Below the pieces are notes generated by a model, which was not told the DNA's origin, ran no database searches, and worked only from the letters and a program-made list of their open reading frames with translations. This document shows positions 1 through 5,167 of a DNA stretch of 5,167 bases, in pieces. The translations under genes and the position numbers were made by a program. The stretch spans positions 1-5,167 of the forward strand of contig CAUZJR010000413.1 of the NCBI GenBank assembly GCA_963580005.1. Reading direction: 5' to 3'. The first letter of the stretch is position 1, and the number at the start of each line of letters is the position of its first letter. This DNA is from UBA8437 sp963580005 (GTDB lineage: Bacteria > Planctomycetota > Planctomycetia > Planctomycetales > Planctomycetaceae).

Positions 1-574
1 ATTCGCCGGCGGCGTCGACGAGCACCGGCAGTTCGTGCCGGTGTGCCCGCTCGATGACCTCGGCCAGCGGCGGCTGCGAGTCACGGCCGTAGCCATAAAA
101 GACCCCGGCGGTGTTCTCGGTAAACGCCGCTTCGTACTCCCAGGCCTCGGTCCGCCGGACTCCGGCATTGGAGACGATTTCGTTGAAGCCGACCTCGACG
201 AAGCGGGCTCCGGCGGCCCGGACGGCGTGGTCGTACCCGCTGCGTTGTTCGCGGGCGATGATGAATTCGCAGGGAAAGTCGTCGCAGTGCGGCAGTTGTT
301 CGATGCGACGGAGGTTGTAGCCGCAGAGGATGGCGGCGGTGCCCAGTGTGAGTGCCGCGGCCGAGCCGGCGGTGACCAGTCCCGCCTCGGTCCCGGTCAA
401 CTCGGCGATCCGTCGCCCGGCGGCCGCCTGCAGCTGTTCCAGCGGCACCCATCCGTGGGCGGCCTCGCGGAAGGCATCGAGCACCTCGTCGGGCATCGGG
501 GCTCCGCCGAGCCGTGTGACGGCACCCGAGGCGTTGATGATCGGGGTCAGTCCGAGGTCCTGGTAGCTGGTCAT
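1..574 (-). CDS. SelA-like PLP-dependent enzyme (N-terminal 191 residues, runs off window)
   Basis: The frame is open from an ATG at 574 to the window edge, giving 191 residues with no stop. The start reads MTSYQDLGLTPIINASGAVT. 'INASG' (13-17) followed by 'RLGGAPMP' is the typical opening of the SelA/selenocysteine-synthase-like branch of fold-type I PLP enzymes. 'TAGSAAALTLG' (68-78) fits the phosphate-binding loop of the cofactor, and 'VLVDAAGE' (184-191) carries the Asp expected to contact the pyridine nitrogen. The catalytic Lys should lie beyond the window. These enzymes are cytosolic; relatives include L-seryl-tRNA(Sec) selenium transferase and sugar-acid or amino-acid lyases. Nothing here indicates selenocysteine synthesis, so the substrate is unassigned. 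It starts 63 bp after the DUF1501 stop on the same strand, so co-transcription is plausible. No clear Shine-Dalgarno is visible. Family confident, specific reaction unknown. Confidence 0.88.
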   Translation of the reverse strand, partial: MTSYQDLGLTPIINASGAVTRLGGAPMPDEVLDAFREAAHGWVPLEQLQAAAGRRIAELTGTEAGLVTAGSAAALTLGTAAILCGYNLRRIEQLPHCDDFPCEFIIAREQRSGYDHAVRAAGARFVEVGFNEIVSNAGVRRTEAWEYEAAFTENTAGVFYGYGRDSQPPLAEVIERAHRHELPVLVDAAGE

Positions 575-637
575 GGACGCGGGTCGCCTGGTTGTGAAAT
601 GTGGTGCTCTGGCCGGTTGGCCAGCGGGCGGGGTGAG

Positions 638-2029
638 TCATCCCAGCAGCCCGTCGATGACTCGACCGGGCGAGAGCGGGATCGGCTGGCCGCGTCGGTT
701 CTGGATGTGCTGTTCGGGCCGGATGCCCAGGCAGTGAAACATCGTGGCGCCCAGGTCCCAGGGTCCGACGGGGTAGAGCGTGGGGTAGGAGGCGTGTCGG
801 CTGGAGGCACCGAAGACCGTGCCCGGCTTCATGCCTCCCCCGGCGGCCACAACCGAGTAGCAATCGGGCCAGTGGTCTCGGCCTGCGTCCTTGTTGATCC
901 AGGGAGTCCGGCCGAATTCGCCCACGCAGACGACCAGGGTGGTTTCGAGCAGGCCGCGGTCCTTGAGGTCCTTGAGGAAGGCTGCGAGACCGCGGTCGAA
1001 GGGAGGCAGCAGGGTGTTCTTCAGTCTCGGGTAGTTCTTGGCGTGCGTGTCCCACTGGTCTCGGTTCTGCTTGGCCCAATTGACGGTGATCAGGGGGACT
1101 CCGACCTCGACCAGCCGACGAGTCAGCAGCAGGGTCTGGCCAAAACGATGGCGGCCGTAACGATCGCGGAGCGCGGCCGCTTCGGTGTCCATCCGGAACG
1201 CGGCTCGCGTCCGCGGCGAACCGAGCAGTCCGAAGGCGCGGCGGTAGAGGCTGTCGACTCCGGTGACCTGGCGGACCGATTCCACCTGGCGGCCGTCTCG
1301 GTCGAATGACTGCAGCAACCGGTGCCGTCGTTGCAGGCGATCGGTGGGGAGATCGGCGGGGGAATTGAGACTGTCGACTCGGAAGTCGGCTGCACCGGGA
1401 TCGTTGGCGATCCGGAAGGGTTCGTAGTTCAGGCCCAGGAACCCGGCGTTCTGGCCGGCGATGGGTGGCCGGTTGCCCTGGTGCATGACCGGGCCGAGCA
1501 CGATGGAGTCGGGGACCGGGTTGGGGTTCTTGCCCAGTCGTGAGACCAACGCGCCGTAGGTGGGAAAGTCCTCGGGGCGGACCGGGGTGTTGGTGCCCGG
1601 CAGGGGATGGGCATGTCCGGTCAGAGCGGCATAGGCGGCCGAACCGTGCTCGAAGTCGCGGTGCGTCATGCTGCGGACGATGGTCAGCAGGTCGGTGGTG
1701 GCGGCCAGGTGAGGCAGGTGCTCGCCGATGTTGATGCCGGGAACGCGGGTGGCGATCGGTTGGAATTCGCTCCGCAGCGACGCCGGCGCGTCGGGTTTCA
1801 TGTCCCAGGTGTCCTGCTGCGAGGGGCCACCCCACAGGAAGATCAGCACGCAACTTCGGGCCCGGCCGAACCCCGCCGCGTCGCTGGACTGGGAACGTTC
1901 CGCCGCGGCGAGCAGTCCCGGCCACGAGAGTCCCAGCAGGCTGCAGCCACCGACCTCAAGTAGACCGCGACGACGGGAGATGGGACGCCCGTCGTGGAGT
2001 GATGCGGGAAGGGAATCGAAGCAGATCAT
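638..2029 (-). CDS. DUF1501 domain-containing protein with Tat signal
   Basis: This 463-residue protein belongs to the DUF1501 family, abundant in planctomycetes and related to the alkaline phosphatase/sulfatase fold; no reaction is firmly established. Residues 19-41 are an Arg-Arg-Arg motif followed by a hydrophobic stretch ending at 'LLAAAE', as in a twin-arginine export signal, so the protein is probably exported folded. Family landmarks follow in order: 'LWGGPSQQDTWDMKPDAP' (65-82), 'SMTHRDFEHGS' (120-130), 'WDTHAKNY' (326-333), 'GEFGRTPWINKDAGRDHWP' (370-388) and the C-terminal 'GATMFHCLGI...GRVIDGLLG'. The Asp/His residues in these blocks are candidate metal ligands. Length is normal for the family. 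I chose the ATG at 2029; an in-frame GTG at 2056 adds nine residues and is possible. It is transcribed in the same direction as the retron upstream and the SelA-like gene downstream. I see no reason to make it a retron component. Confidence 0.93.
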   Translation of the reverse strand: MICFDSLPASLHDGRPISRRRGLLEVGGCSLLGLSWPGLLAAAERSQSSDAAGFGRARSCVLIFLWGGPSQQDTWDMKPDAPASLRSEFQPIATRVPGINIGEHLPHLAATTDLLTIVRSMTHRDFEHGSAAYAALTGHAHPLPGTNTPVRPEDFPTYGALVSRLGKNPNPVPDSIVLGPVMHQGNRPPIAGQNAGFLGLNYEPFRIANDPGAADFRVDSLNSPADLPTDRLQRRHRLLQSFDRDGRQVESVRQVTGVDSLYRRAFGLLGSPRTRAAFRMDTEAAALRDRYGRHRFGQTLLLTRRLVEVGVPLITVNWAKQNRDQWDTHAKNYPRLKNTLLPPFDRGLAAFLKDLKDRGLLETTLVVCVGEFGRTPWINKDAGRDHWPDCYSVVAAGGGMKPGTVFGASSRHASYPTLYPVGPWDLGATMFHCLGIRPEQHIQNRRGQPIPLSPGRVIDGLLG

Positions 2030-2108
2030 ATGGCCACCGGCGAGCCATTCTACCACGGAGCCGGGGCGAAGACAGCGGGAGAAGCCGTCGGTAGCTGGTG
2101 AGAAGAAC
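2030..2108 (-). other. Short spacer between retron RNA and DUF1501 gene
   Basis: These 79 bases separate the outer end of the a2 arm from the chosen DUF1501 start. No Rho-independent terminator (GC hairpin followed by a T run on the minus strand) is visible, so read-through from the retron into the DUF1501 gene cannot be excluded. A TAGAAT box lies at 2052-2047 on the minus strand, but I find no convincing -35 partner. Nothing else stands out. Confidence 0.5.
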
Positions 2109-2134
2109 TGACCTGGGGTTCCCCGGATGCCTTA
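2109..2134 (-). repeat. Retron a2 arm (3' complementary end of the ncRNA)
   Basis: On the minus strand this arm reads TAAGG, a short unpaired piece, then CCGGGGAACCCCAGGTCA. It is the inverted partner of the arm at 2363-2389, with a single C-A mismatch (2384/2114) in the 17-base outer stem. Pairing stops exactly at 2109/2389. In retrons such a stem holds the 5' and 3' ends together so that the branch G lies beside the priming site. Confidence 0.85.
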
Positions 2135-2147
2135 CGTTCCGGAGCAA

Positions 2148-2270
2148 GCGGAACTGCCGTTAGCTGCGGTGCCTTGCGAGGCGAGTAGGAGGACGATGAG
2201 CCGCCGCCGGCGGCGCGTCCTCCGTCGCGAGCCGTCTCGCGCGAGGCTCCGCAGCTAACGGCAGATCCGC
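2148..2270 (-). other. msd: long imperfect hairpin, template of the predicted msDNA
   Basis: The base of the hairpin pairs GCGGA (2270-2266) with TCCGC (2152-2148). After a T-T mismatch there are 16 perfect pairs, CTGCCGTTAGCTGCGG (2264-2249) with its complement at 2169-2154. Shorter paired blocks follow, GCCT/AGGC and GCGAG/CTCGC, then eight perfect pairs, GGAGGACG (2223-2216) with CGTCCTCC (2195-2188). Near the tip lies the perfect palindrome CGCCGCCGGCGGCG (2215-2202). This gives a long duplex-like stem interrupted by mismatches and bulges, as in classical msDNAs. Confidence 0.83.
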
Positions 2271-2295
2271 GTGCGAAGGACGGTGTGAAGTACCC

Positions 2296-2362
2296 CGGGG
2301 CGAAACGCCCGAGGGTGGTTTCGTGGAGTCGTCTCTCGACGCCGTGGGAAACCAGAAATAGC
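2296..2362 (-). other. msr segment: branch G and two hairpins
   Basis: G2362 in 'TTAGC' is the candidate branch guanosine. Hairpin 1 closes with TGGTTTC (2354-2348) pairing GAAACCA (2322-2316) and has an inner GTCG-AGAGA-CGAC stem-loop (2340-2328). Hairpin 2 has GGGCG-TTT-CGCCC (2310-2298) as its core, extended by CCC (2315-2313) against the downstream G run near 2296. Short msr hairpins after the branch G are the elements retron RTs recognise. The base pairs are directly visible; the RT-binding role is inferred from known retrons. Confidence 0.78.
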
Positions 2363-2389
2363 TAAGGTTCCGCGGGGAACCCCGGGTCA
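2363..2389 (-). repeat. Retron a1 arm (5' complementary end of the ncRNA), overlapping the RT stop codon
   Basis: On the minus strand the arm starts TGACCCGGGGTTCCCCG and ends CCTTA just before the candidate branch G. Its first three bases are the RT stop codon TGA. The core GGGGTTCCCC is nearly self-complementary, so each arm could also pair with itself or with a second copy, but pairing with a2 is longer and fits retron anatomy. Confidence 0.85.
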
Positions 2390-3355
2390 TGTGTACGTGA
2401 GTCGTGTCTCAGTAGTTGGGGAGCAGTCTACCCTGTGGCGATGATCCGTTCCAGAGGCCAGCGTGCCGGGTTCCAGGGCCTCTCGAAAGAGCCTCGCGAG
2501 ACCAGTGCAGGCGTCGGCGTAGCCGTCGGGGTCGACCAGGCGAGCCAGGGCCAGGTGGCCGCCGGCGACCTGCAGGTCCCGGAGGTCGAGTTCACCGGGG
2601 CCGGCGGTCTCGAGCCGGTGCAGCATCGCACGCAGGATCCGTCGACGCGGTTTGGGCAAGGCCAGACGCTGGTTGACGACCAGTCCGGTGACCGTCTGCC
2701 TCTGGTGATGCGGCATGACGTGGGTCTTGTCGGCGGCGAGCCGGAAGTGCTCGTCGCTGACAATCCGCTCGATCACCCACAGCAGTTCCTCGGGAGGCAT
2801 GAACTGCTGCGACGGTTGGGTCGAGAAGGTCAGATCATCGGCGTAGCGGGTGTAGGTCCAGCCGTGCTGAGCGGCGAGGCCTGCGAGTCGCAGGTCGAGC
2901 GGTCGTGCCACGAGGTTGGCCAGGTGCGGGCTGGTGGGTGCGCCCTGAGGGAGTCGGCCCTGGCGGGTGACCAGTTGCACCAGCGACTCTCGATCGACGG
3001 CGTCGAGTTCGAGTTGCTCGAGGCAGTCGTGGACCCGCCTGGCGGTGATCGACGGGAAGAAGTTGCGGATGTCGGCGGTGACGACGAAGCGGCGGCCGAC
3101 ATGGGCGGCGGCGTTGGTGAGGATCGAGCGGCCGGGGACGAAGCCGTGGGCGAACGTGGTCGGGGTGAGTCGGTAGAGCAGGGTGTCGAGGATCCAGCGC
3201 TGGGCGGCCTTGAGTTCGGTGTCGGGAGCCTCGATCCACCGCGTCTTCTTCACACGCTTGCCCGAGACCAGCGGGTAGACGTGGTACCGCTGGTTGGCGG
3301 TCGGGGCGAGTGCCAGCAGTTCAGCGGGCAGGGAATGGGTGGTCTGGATGGTCAT
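2387..3355 (-). CDS. Retron-type reverse transcriptase
   Basis: This 322-residue RNA-dependent DNA polymerase should use the neighbouring msr-msd RNA as template and its internal branch G as primer. The retron-specific NAxxH motif appears as NAAAH (81-85). Motif A is 'VVTADIRNFFPSI' with catalytic D95, motif B is 'QGAPTSPHLANL' (137-148), and the catalytic core is YADD (171-174) in 'YTRYADDLTFS'. The retron VTG motif is 'TVTGLVVNQR' (221-230), preceded by 'FRLAADKTHVM'. The C-terminal 'LQVAGGHLALARLVDP' resembles the end of other retron RTs, where the thumb contacts the msr. No extra effector domain is fused, so any effector must be a separate gene. The ATG at 3355 follows the upstream gene by 45 bp. 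No Shine-Dalgarno is visible; the leader even reads CCTCC, which is not decisive in planctomycetes. All catalytic residues are present, so it looks active. Confidence 0.97.
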   Translation of the reverse strand: MTIQTTHSLPAELLALAPTANQRYHVYPLVSGKRVKKTRWIEAPDTELKAAQRWILDTLLYRLTPTTFAHGFVPGRSILTNAAAHVGRRFVVTADIRNFFPSITARRVHDCLEQLELDAVDRESLVQLVTRQGRLPQGAPTSPHLANLVARPLDLRLAGLAAQHGWTYTRYADDLTFSTQPSQQFMPPEELLWVIERIVSDEHFRLAADKTHVMPHHQRQTVTGLVVNQRLALPKPRRRILRAMLHRLETAGPGELDLRDLQVAGGHLALARLVDPDGYADACTGLARLFREALEPGTLASGTDHRHRVDCSPTTETRLTYT

Positions 3356-3400
3356 GAAGTCGCAGGAGGTGGTTTCTGGGGGTGGGGGTGTTCAGCAGCC

Positions 3401-4384
3401 TTAGCTGGTCGCGTTGATGAGAATGACGATGGCGCTCAAGACCACGCAGAACATGACATTCAGCAGTGTCGTCGCGCAGCCGGTGTTGGAGCTGCCGGAC
3501 GTGGACCTGCTGCGGCGGCTGGATGATGATCGCTGTGGTGCCGGCAGGGTGGGCAGCGTGTCGGTGAGTCGCTTGTAGGTGCGGAAGCTGTAGTGATCCT
3601 CATGGGCACTCATCACTCCGCGTTTGGCAAAGCGGATCTCGGCGCCGCCGAGGGTCATGATCCCGGTGATCGTCTCGATGAGGTCCCAGAGGATCAGGAA
3701 GGTGGTCTTGAGGTCCGGGGTGGTCTCCTCGGCGATCGCGACTGCCAGTTTTCGTTTCAGGGACAGGGCGTTGAGCCGTTGTTCGCTGGGTGGATGCTGT
3801 TGCCAGTGGTCAATCCAGTCGGTGCTGGGCGGCTGGGTCCCGGATGAGGCTCGACGTTTCCGGAGCTCGGTGAGCGGAGGTGATTTGAAATGAAGTTCGC
3901 TCTGGCCATCGTGGGTTCGCTTGAGCGAGAAGGAGCCGAAGTGGGGCATGTTGAGGCTGCGCCTGCCCTGCCGGTAGTGGCGGGGATCGAGCAGGTGGTC
4001 CCAGAACCCGTCGACGACAGCGGCGGCTTCGTGGAAGCCGGTTTCGTGCCGAGCCGCCAGGGCGGCGATCAGCAGGGCACTGGAGACCGGCTGATCGGAC
4101 CCGGCCAGTTCCTCGAGCGTGAACACCTCGACCGGTGGATCAGCGGGCCGGTCGGCCGTTTCGGGTTCGGCCGGACTGACAGGCTGGGTCTGGACCGGCG
4201 CCGCCGCGATTCCCATCTCCGCGGCCAACTCGGCCACGTCGGACTCCTCGAACACCCAGTCCCCGTAGTCGGGGTAGCCGCGGATCTTGCCACTGCGACG
4301 CAGCACGACGACCTCGTCGGCGCTGAGACCCAGCCTCTGTGCGGCTTCTTCCACCGAGATGCGGTGTGATGACGCGTCAGACAT
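3401..4384 (-). CDS. HTH - two HU/IHF-like segments - C-terminal membrane helix protein (putative retron accessory/effector)
   Basis: The 327-residue protein combines DNA-binding parts with a membrane anchor. Residues 8-55 ('ISVEEAAQRLGLSADEV', 'RRSGKIRGY', 'WVFEESDVAEL') form an excisionase/MerR-like helix-turn-helix. A Pro/Glu-rich linker (62-87) follows. Residues about 100-178 resemble an HU/IHF fold: two helices ('SALLIAALAARHETGFHEAA', 'VVDGFWDHLL') and the strand signature 'MPHFGSFSLKR', then 'LHFKSPPLTELRKRR'. Residues about 206-275 resemble HU again ('LKRKLAVAIAEETTPDLKTT', 'WDLIETITGIMTLGGAEIRF'). A Ser/Arg-rich linker (285-300) leads to a hydrophobic helix (304-324, 'TTLLNVMFCVVLSAIVILIN'). 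ATG 4384 lies 11 bp after the upstream stop; a TTG at 4429 would overlap that gene and is less likely. With the RT 45 bp downstream, this is probably the accessory protein, perhaps binding msDNA. HU similarity is by eye only. Confidence 0.85.
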   Translation of the reverse strand: MSDASSHRISVEEAAQRLGLSADEVVVLRRSGKIRGYPDYGDWVFEESDVAELAAEMGIAAAPVQTQPVSPAEPETADRPADPPVEVFTLEELAGSDQPVSSALLIAALAARHETGFHEAAAVVDGFWDHLLDPRHYRQGRRSLNMPHFGSFSLKRTHDGQSELHFKSPPLTELRKRRASSGTQPPSTDWIDHWQQHPPSEQRLNALSLKRKLAVAIAEETTPDLKTTFLILWDLIETITGIMTLGGAEIRFAKRGVMSAHEDHYSFRTYKRLTDTLPTLPAPQRSSSSRRSRSTSGSSNTGCATTLLNVMFCVVLSAIVILINATS

Positions 4385-4395
4385 GGCCGGGAGAT

Positions 4396-5167
4396 CTACC
4401 CCAAATAGGTGCTTGCGATTCCGCTGCAAACGCAGAAGAAGACCAGGCAGGCGACGGCGATGATCCCGTACACGATCGGCTTCATCTGTGATGCGGCATC
4501 CTTGGCCGAGGCCCGTGTGCGAGACTGCTTGCGTCTGTGCTTCCGCTCGGCACGGCTCAGCCGCTCCGACCCCTGGGAGCGGCTCTTCGAGCCGCCTGTC
4601 GATTGGCGTTCTGCGGAAGACGGTTTGTCGGAGGAACCGGCGGCCTCCTCGGTCGGCCGTTGCTCGCCGGAACTGGTGTCCGATTGCGTTACCCAGACGC
4701 CTGACGCTTCATCGACCGGTTCCGGCGTTTCGGCTGCGGGTCCAGAGGTGTCCTCAACCGGCGGAGGTGACGCGGGTTCCACTTCAGGTTCCATCGGCCC
4801 GGCAGCCGGTTCGGGGGTCTCTGCTGCGGGCGGAGGTGTCGGGGAAGGCTGTTCCTGATTGGGGTCCGGATCTTGTGCGGCGTCTGGTGGTGCGGCGTCT
4901 GGTGGTGCGGCGTCTGGTGGTGCGTCGTCGGTTGGTTGCGGGTCCTGGTCAGCGGCAGGCGGTTCGTCGGTGATCTCGGGTTCGTAGGACGACGCTTCGA
5001 AGGTCGGGTTGCTGTAGTCGGGAGTGTCGTATTTTGGAGTGTCGTATTTTGGAGTTTCGTAGGAGGTCGACTGGTACTTCGAGGTGTAGGCCTGTGTGTC
5101 GCCACCGGGTTCGTATTTCGAGGGTGTGTAGGACTTGGTGTCACCGGCTTCGGGCGAATCGGCCTCC
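4396..5167 (-). CDS. C-terminal part of a low-complexity, tail-anchored membrane protein (5' end outside window)
   Basis: The frame is open from the window edge to a TAG at 4396, giving about 256 residues; an internal ATG at 4794 is probably not the true start, because the same repeat-rich composition continues upstream. Visible parts in order: a Tyr-rich repetitive segment with units such as 'SKYEP', 'YETPKYDTPKYDTPDY' and 'SSYEPE'; an acidic Pro/Ala segment with three PPDAA units; a Ser/Glu-rich linker; a basic stretch ('RLSRAERKHRRKQSRTRAS'); and one C-terminal hydrophobic helix ('PIVYGIIAVACLVFFCVCSG'). This looks like a flexible linker tethering an unseen N-terminal domain to the membrane. 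The basic residues before the helix would favour a cytoplasmic N-side. It lies 11 bp before the HTH-HU gene, suggesting the same operon. No function can be assigned from the visible part. Confidence 0.8.
   Translation of the reverse strand, partial: EADSPEAGDTKSYTPSKYEPGGDTQAYTSKYQSTSYETPKYDTPKYDTPDYSNPTFEASSYEPEITDEPPAADQDPQPTDDAPPDAAPPDAAPPDAAQDPDPNQEQPSPTPPPAAETPEPAAGPMEPEVEPASPPPVEDTSGPAAETPEPVDEASGVWVTQSDTSSGEQRPTEEAAGSSDKPSSAERQSTGGSKSRSQGSERLSRAERKHRRKQSRTRASAKDAASQMKPIVYGIIAVACLVFFCVCSGIASTYLG
4876..4920. repeat. Three perfect tandem copies of a 15-bp unit (codes for PPDAA)
   Basis: The plus strand carries three identical copies of tgcggcgtctggtgg. On the coding (minus) strand each unit gives Pro-Pro-Asp-Ala-Ala. 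The unit is a multiple of three, so copy-number change would keep the frame. Perfect identity at DNA level suggests recent expansion by slippage. Confidence 0.9.
5023..5052. repeat. Two perfect tandem copies of a 15-bp unit in the Tyr-rich segment
   Basis: The plus strand carries two copies of agtgtcgtattttgg; on the coding strand they give the 'PKYDT' repeat. Degenerate Tyr-containing units flank them on both sides, so this is the freshest part of a longer degenerate repeat running from about 4980 to 5136. Confidence 0.85.

Larger units (their letters stand above)
2109..2389 (-). ncRNA. Retron msr-msd non-coding RNA, located downstream of the RT
   Basis: This is the predicted template and primer RNA of the adjacent reverse transcriptase, read on the minus strand. 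The ends (2389-2373 and 2125-2109) pair in 16 of 17 positions, forming the a1/a2 stem. After a small internal loop, CCTTA (2367-2363) pairs with TAAGG (2134-2130). The next base is G2362 in 'TTAGC', the position of the 2'-5' branch guanosine in Ec86 ('CCCTTAGC'); the opposite strand reads 'ACGTAAGG', again as in Ec86 ('GACGTAAGG'). Two hairpins follow in the msr (2354-2316 and 2314-2296), then a long msd hairpin (2270-2148). By analogy, cDNA synthesis should start opposite C2136, giving an msDNA with a 5' GTTCCGG end on the plus strand, about 135-155 nt long. Retron RNAs usually lie upstream of the RT; here the 5' end coincides with the RT stop codon. The structure was derived by hand, without a folding program or covariation. 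Confidence 0.87.

Noticed and set aside
81..1925. Very long plus- and minus-strand open frames (up to 614 codons) over the DUF1501 and SelA-like genes
   Set aside because: Their translations are Arg/Pro/Gly/Ser-rich with no recognisable motif, and they overlap well-supported family members. Long shadow frames are expected at this GC content.
2047..2052. TAGAAT as a -10 box for the DUF1501 gene on the minus strand
   Set aside because: No good -35 hexamer at suitable spacing (best is CTGTCT, 3 of 6 matches), so a promoter cannot be supported.
2153..2264. The 16-bp perfect inverted repeat as insertion-sequence ends or a terminator
   Set aside because: There is no transposase or target duplication, and no T run after it. 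Its nesting inside the a1/a2 arms, with the branch motif, fits an msd hairpin.
2160..2390. A 76-codon minus-strand frame starting ATG at 2390, overlapping the RT stop as ATGA
   Set aside because: The ATGA overlap looks like translational coupling, but the frame lies within the a1/msr/msd structure, its translation is Arg/Pro/Ala-rich without motifs, and the base pairing explains the sequence better.
3364..3370. AGGAGGT on the plus strand resembling a strong Shine-Dalgarno
   Set aside because: No plausible plus-strand start codon and gene follow; it lies in the leader of the minus-strand RT, where it reads as ACCTCCT.
2435..3526. A 363-codon plus-strand frame antisense to the RT
   Set aside because: It is a shadow of the RT, whose catalytic motifs are intact on the other strand; the plus-strand translation is Gly/Val/Asp-rich and unrecognisable.
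4409..4973. Plus-strand frames opposite the tail-anchored protein, including RRLVVRRLVVRRLVV repeats
   Set aside because: The protein repeats only mirror the 15-bp DNA repeats; the minus-strand frame is open to the window edge and ends in a proper membrane helix.

Overview
The window is GC-rich and every supportable gene lies on the minus strand. Two gene types point to a planctomycete: a DUF1501 protein with a twin-arginine signal and a SelA-like PLP enzyme opening with a conserved 'INASG' block. This host assignment comes from gene content only. Long open frames on the plus strand are GC-driven shadows of the minus-strand genes.

In transcription order (high to low coordinates) the window holds: (1) the C-terminal part of a Pro/Ala/Tyr-repeat protein ending in a basic stretch and one membrane helix (4396-5167, start outside the window); (2) a 327-residue protein with an N-terminal excisionase/MerR-like helix-turn-helix, two HU/IHF-like segments and a C-terminal membrane helix (3401-4384); (3) a compact retron reverse transcriptase (2387-3355) with NAAAH, YADD and VTG signatures; (4) a structured non-coding region (2109-2389) with the anatomy of a retron msr-msd RNA; (5) the DUF1501 gene (638-2029); (6) the start of the SelA-like gene (1-574).

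The main discovery is a retron with an atypical layout. The msr-msd RNA lies directly downstream of the RT, not upstream as in the classical retrons. Its a1 arm begins on the RT stop codon. The a1/a2 stem has 16 of 17 positions paired and continues as CCTTA/TAAGG. The putative branch G follows in 'TTAGC', and 'ACGTAAGG' lies opposite it, the same arrangement as in Ec86. Two msr hairpins and a long imperfect msd hairpin (21 bp at its base with one T-T mismatch, GC palindrome near the tip) fill the interior.

Proteins 1 and 2 are closely spaced with the RT (11 and 45 bp gaps) and probably form one operon with it. Both end in a hydrophobic helix. I infer, without direct evidence, that the HTH-HU-HU-TM protein binds the msDNA or msDNA-RT complex and acts at the membrane, possibly with protein 1, as the effector or sensor of an anti-phage retron. 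Genes 5 and 6 look like ordinary chromosomal genes that mark the downstream edge of the cassette.
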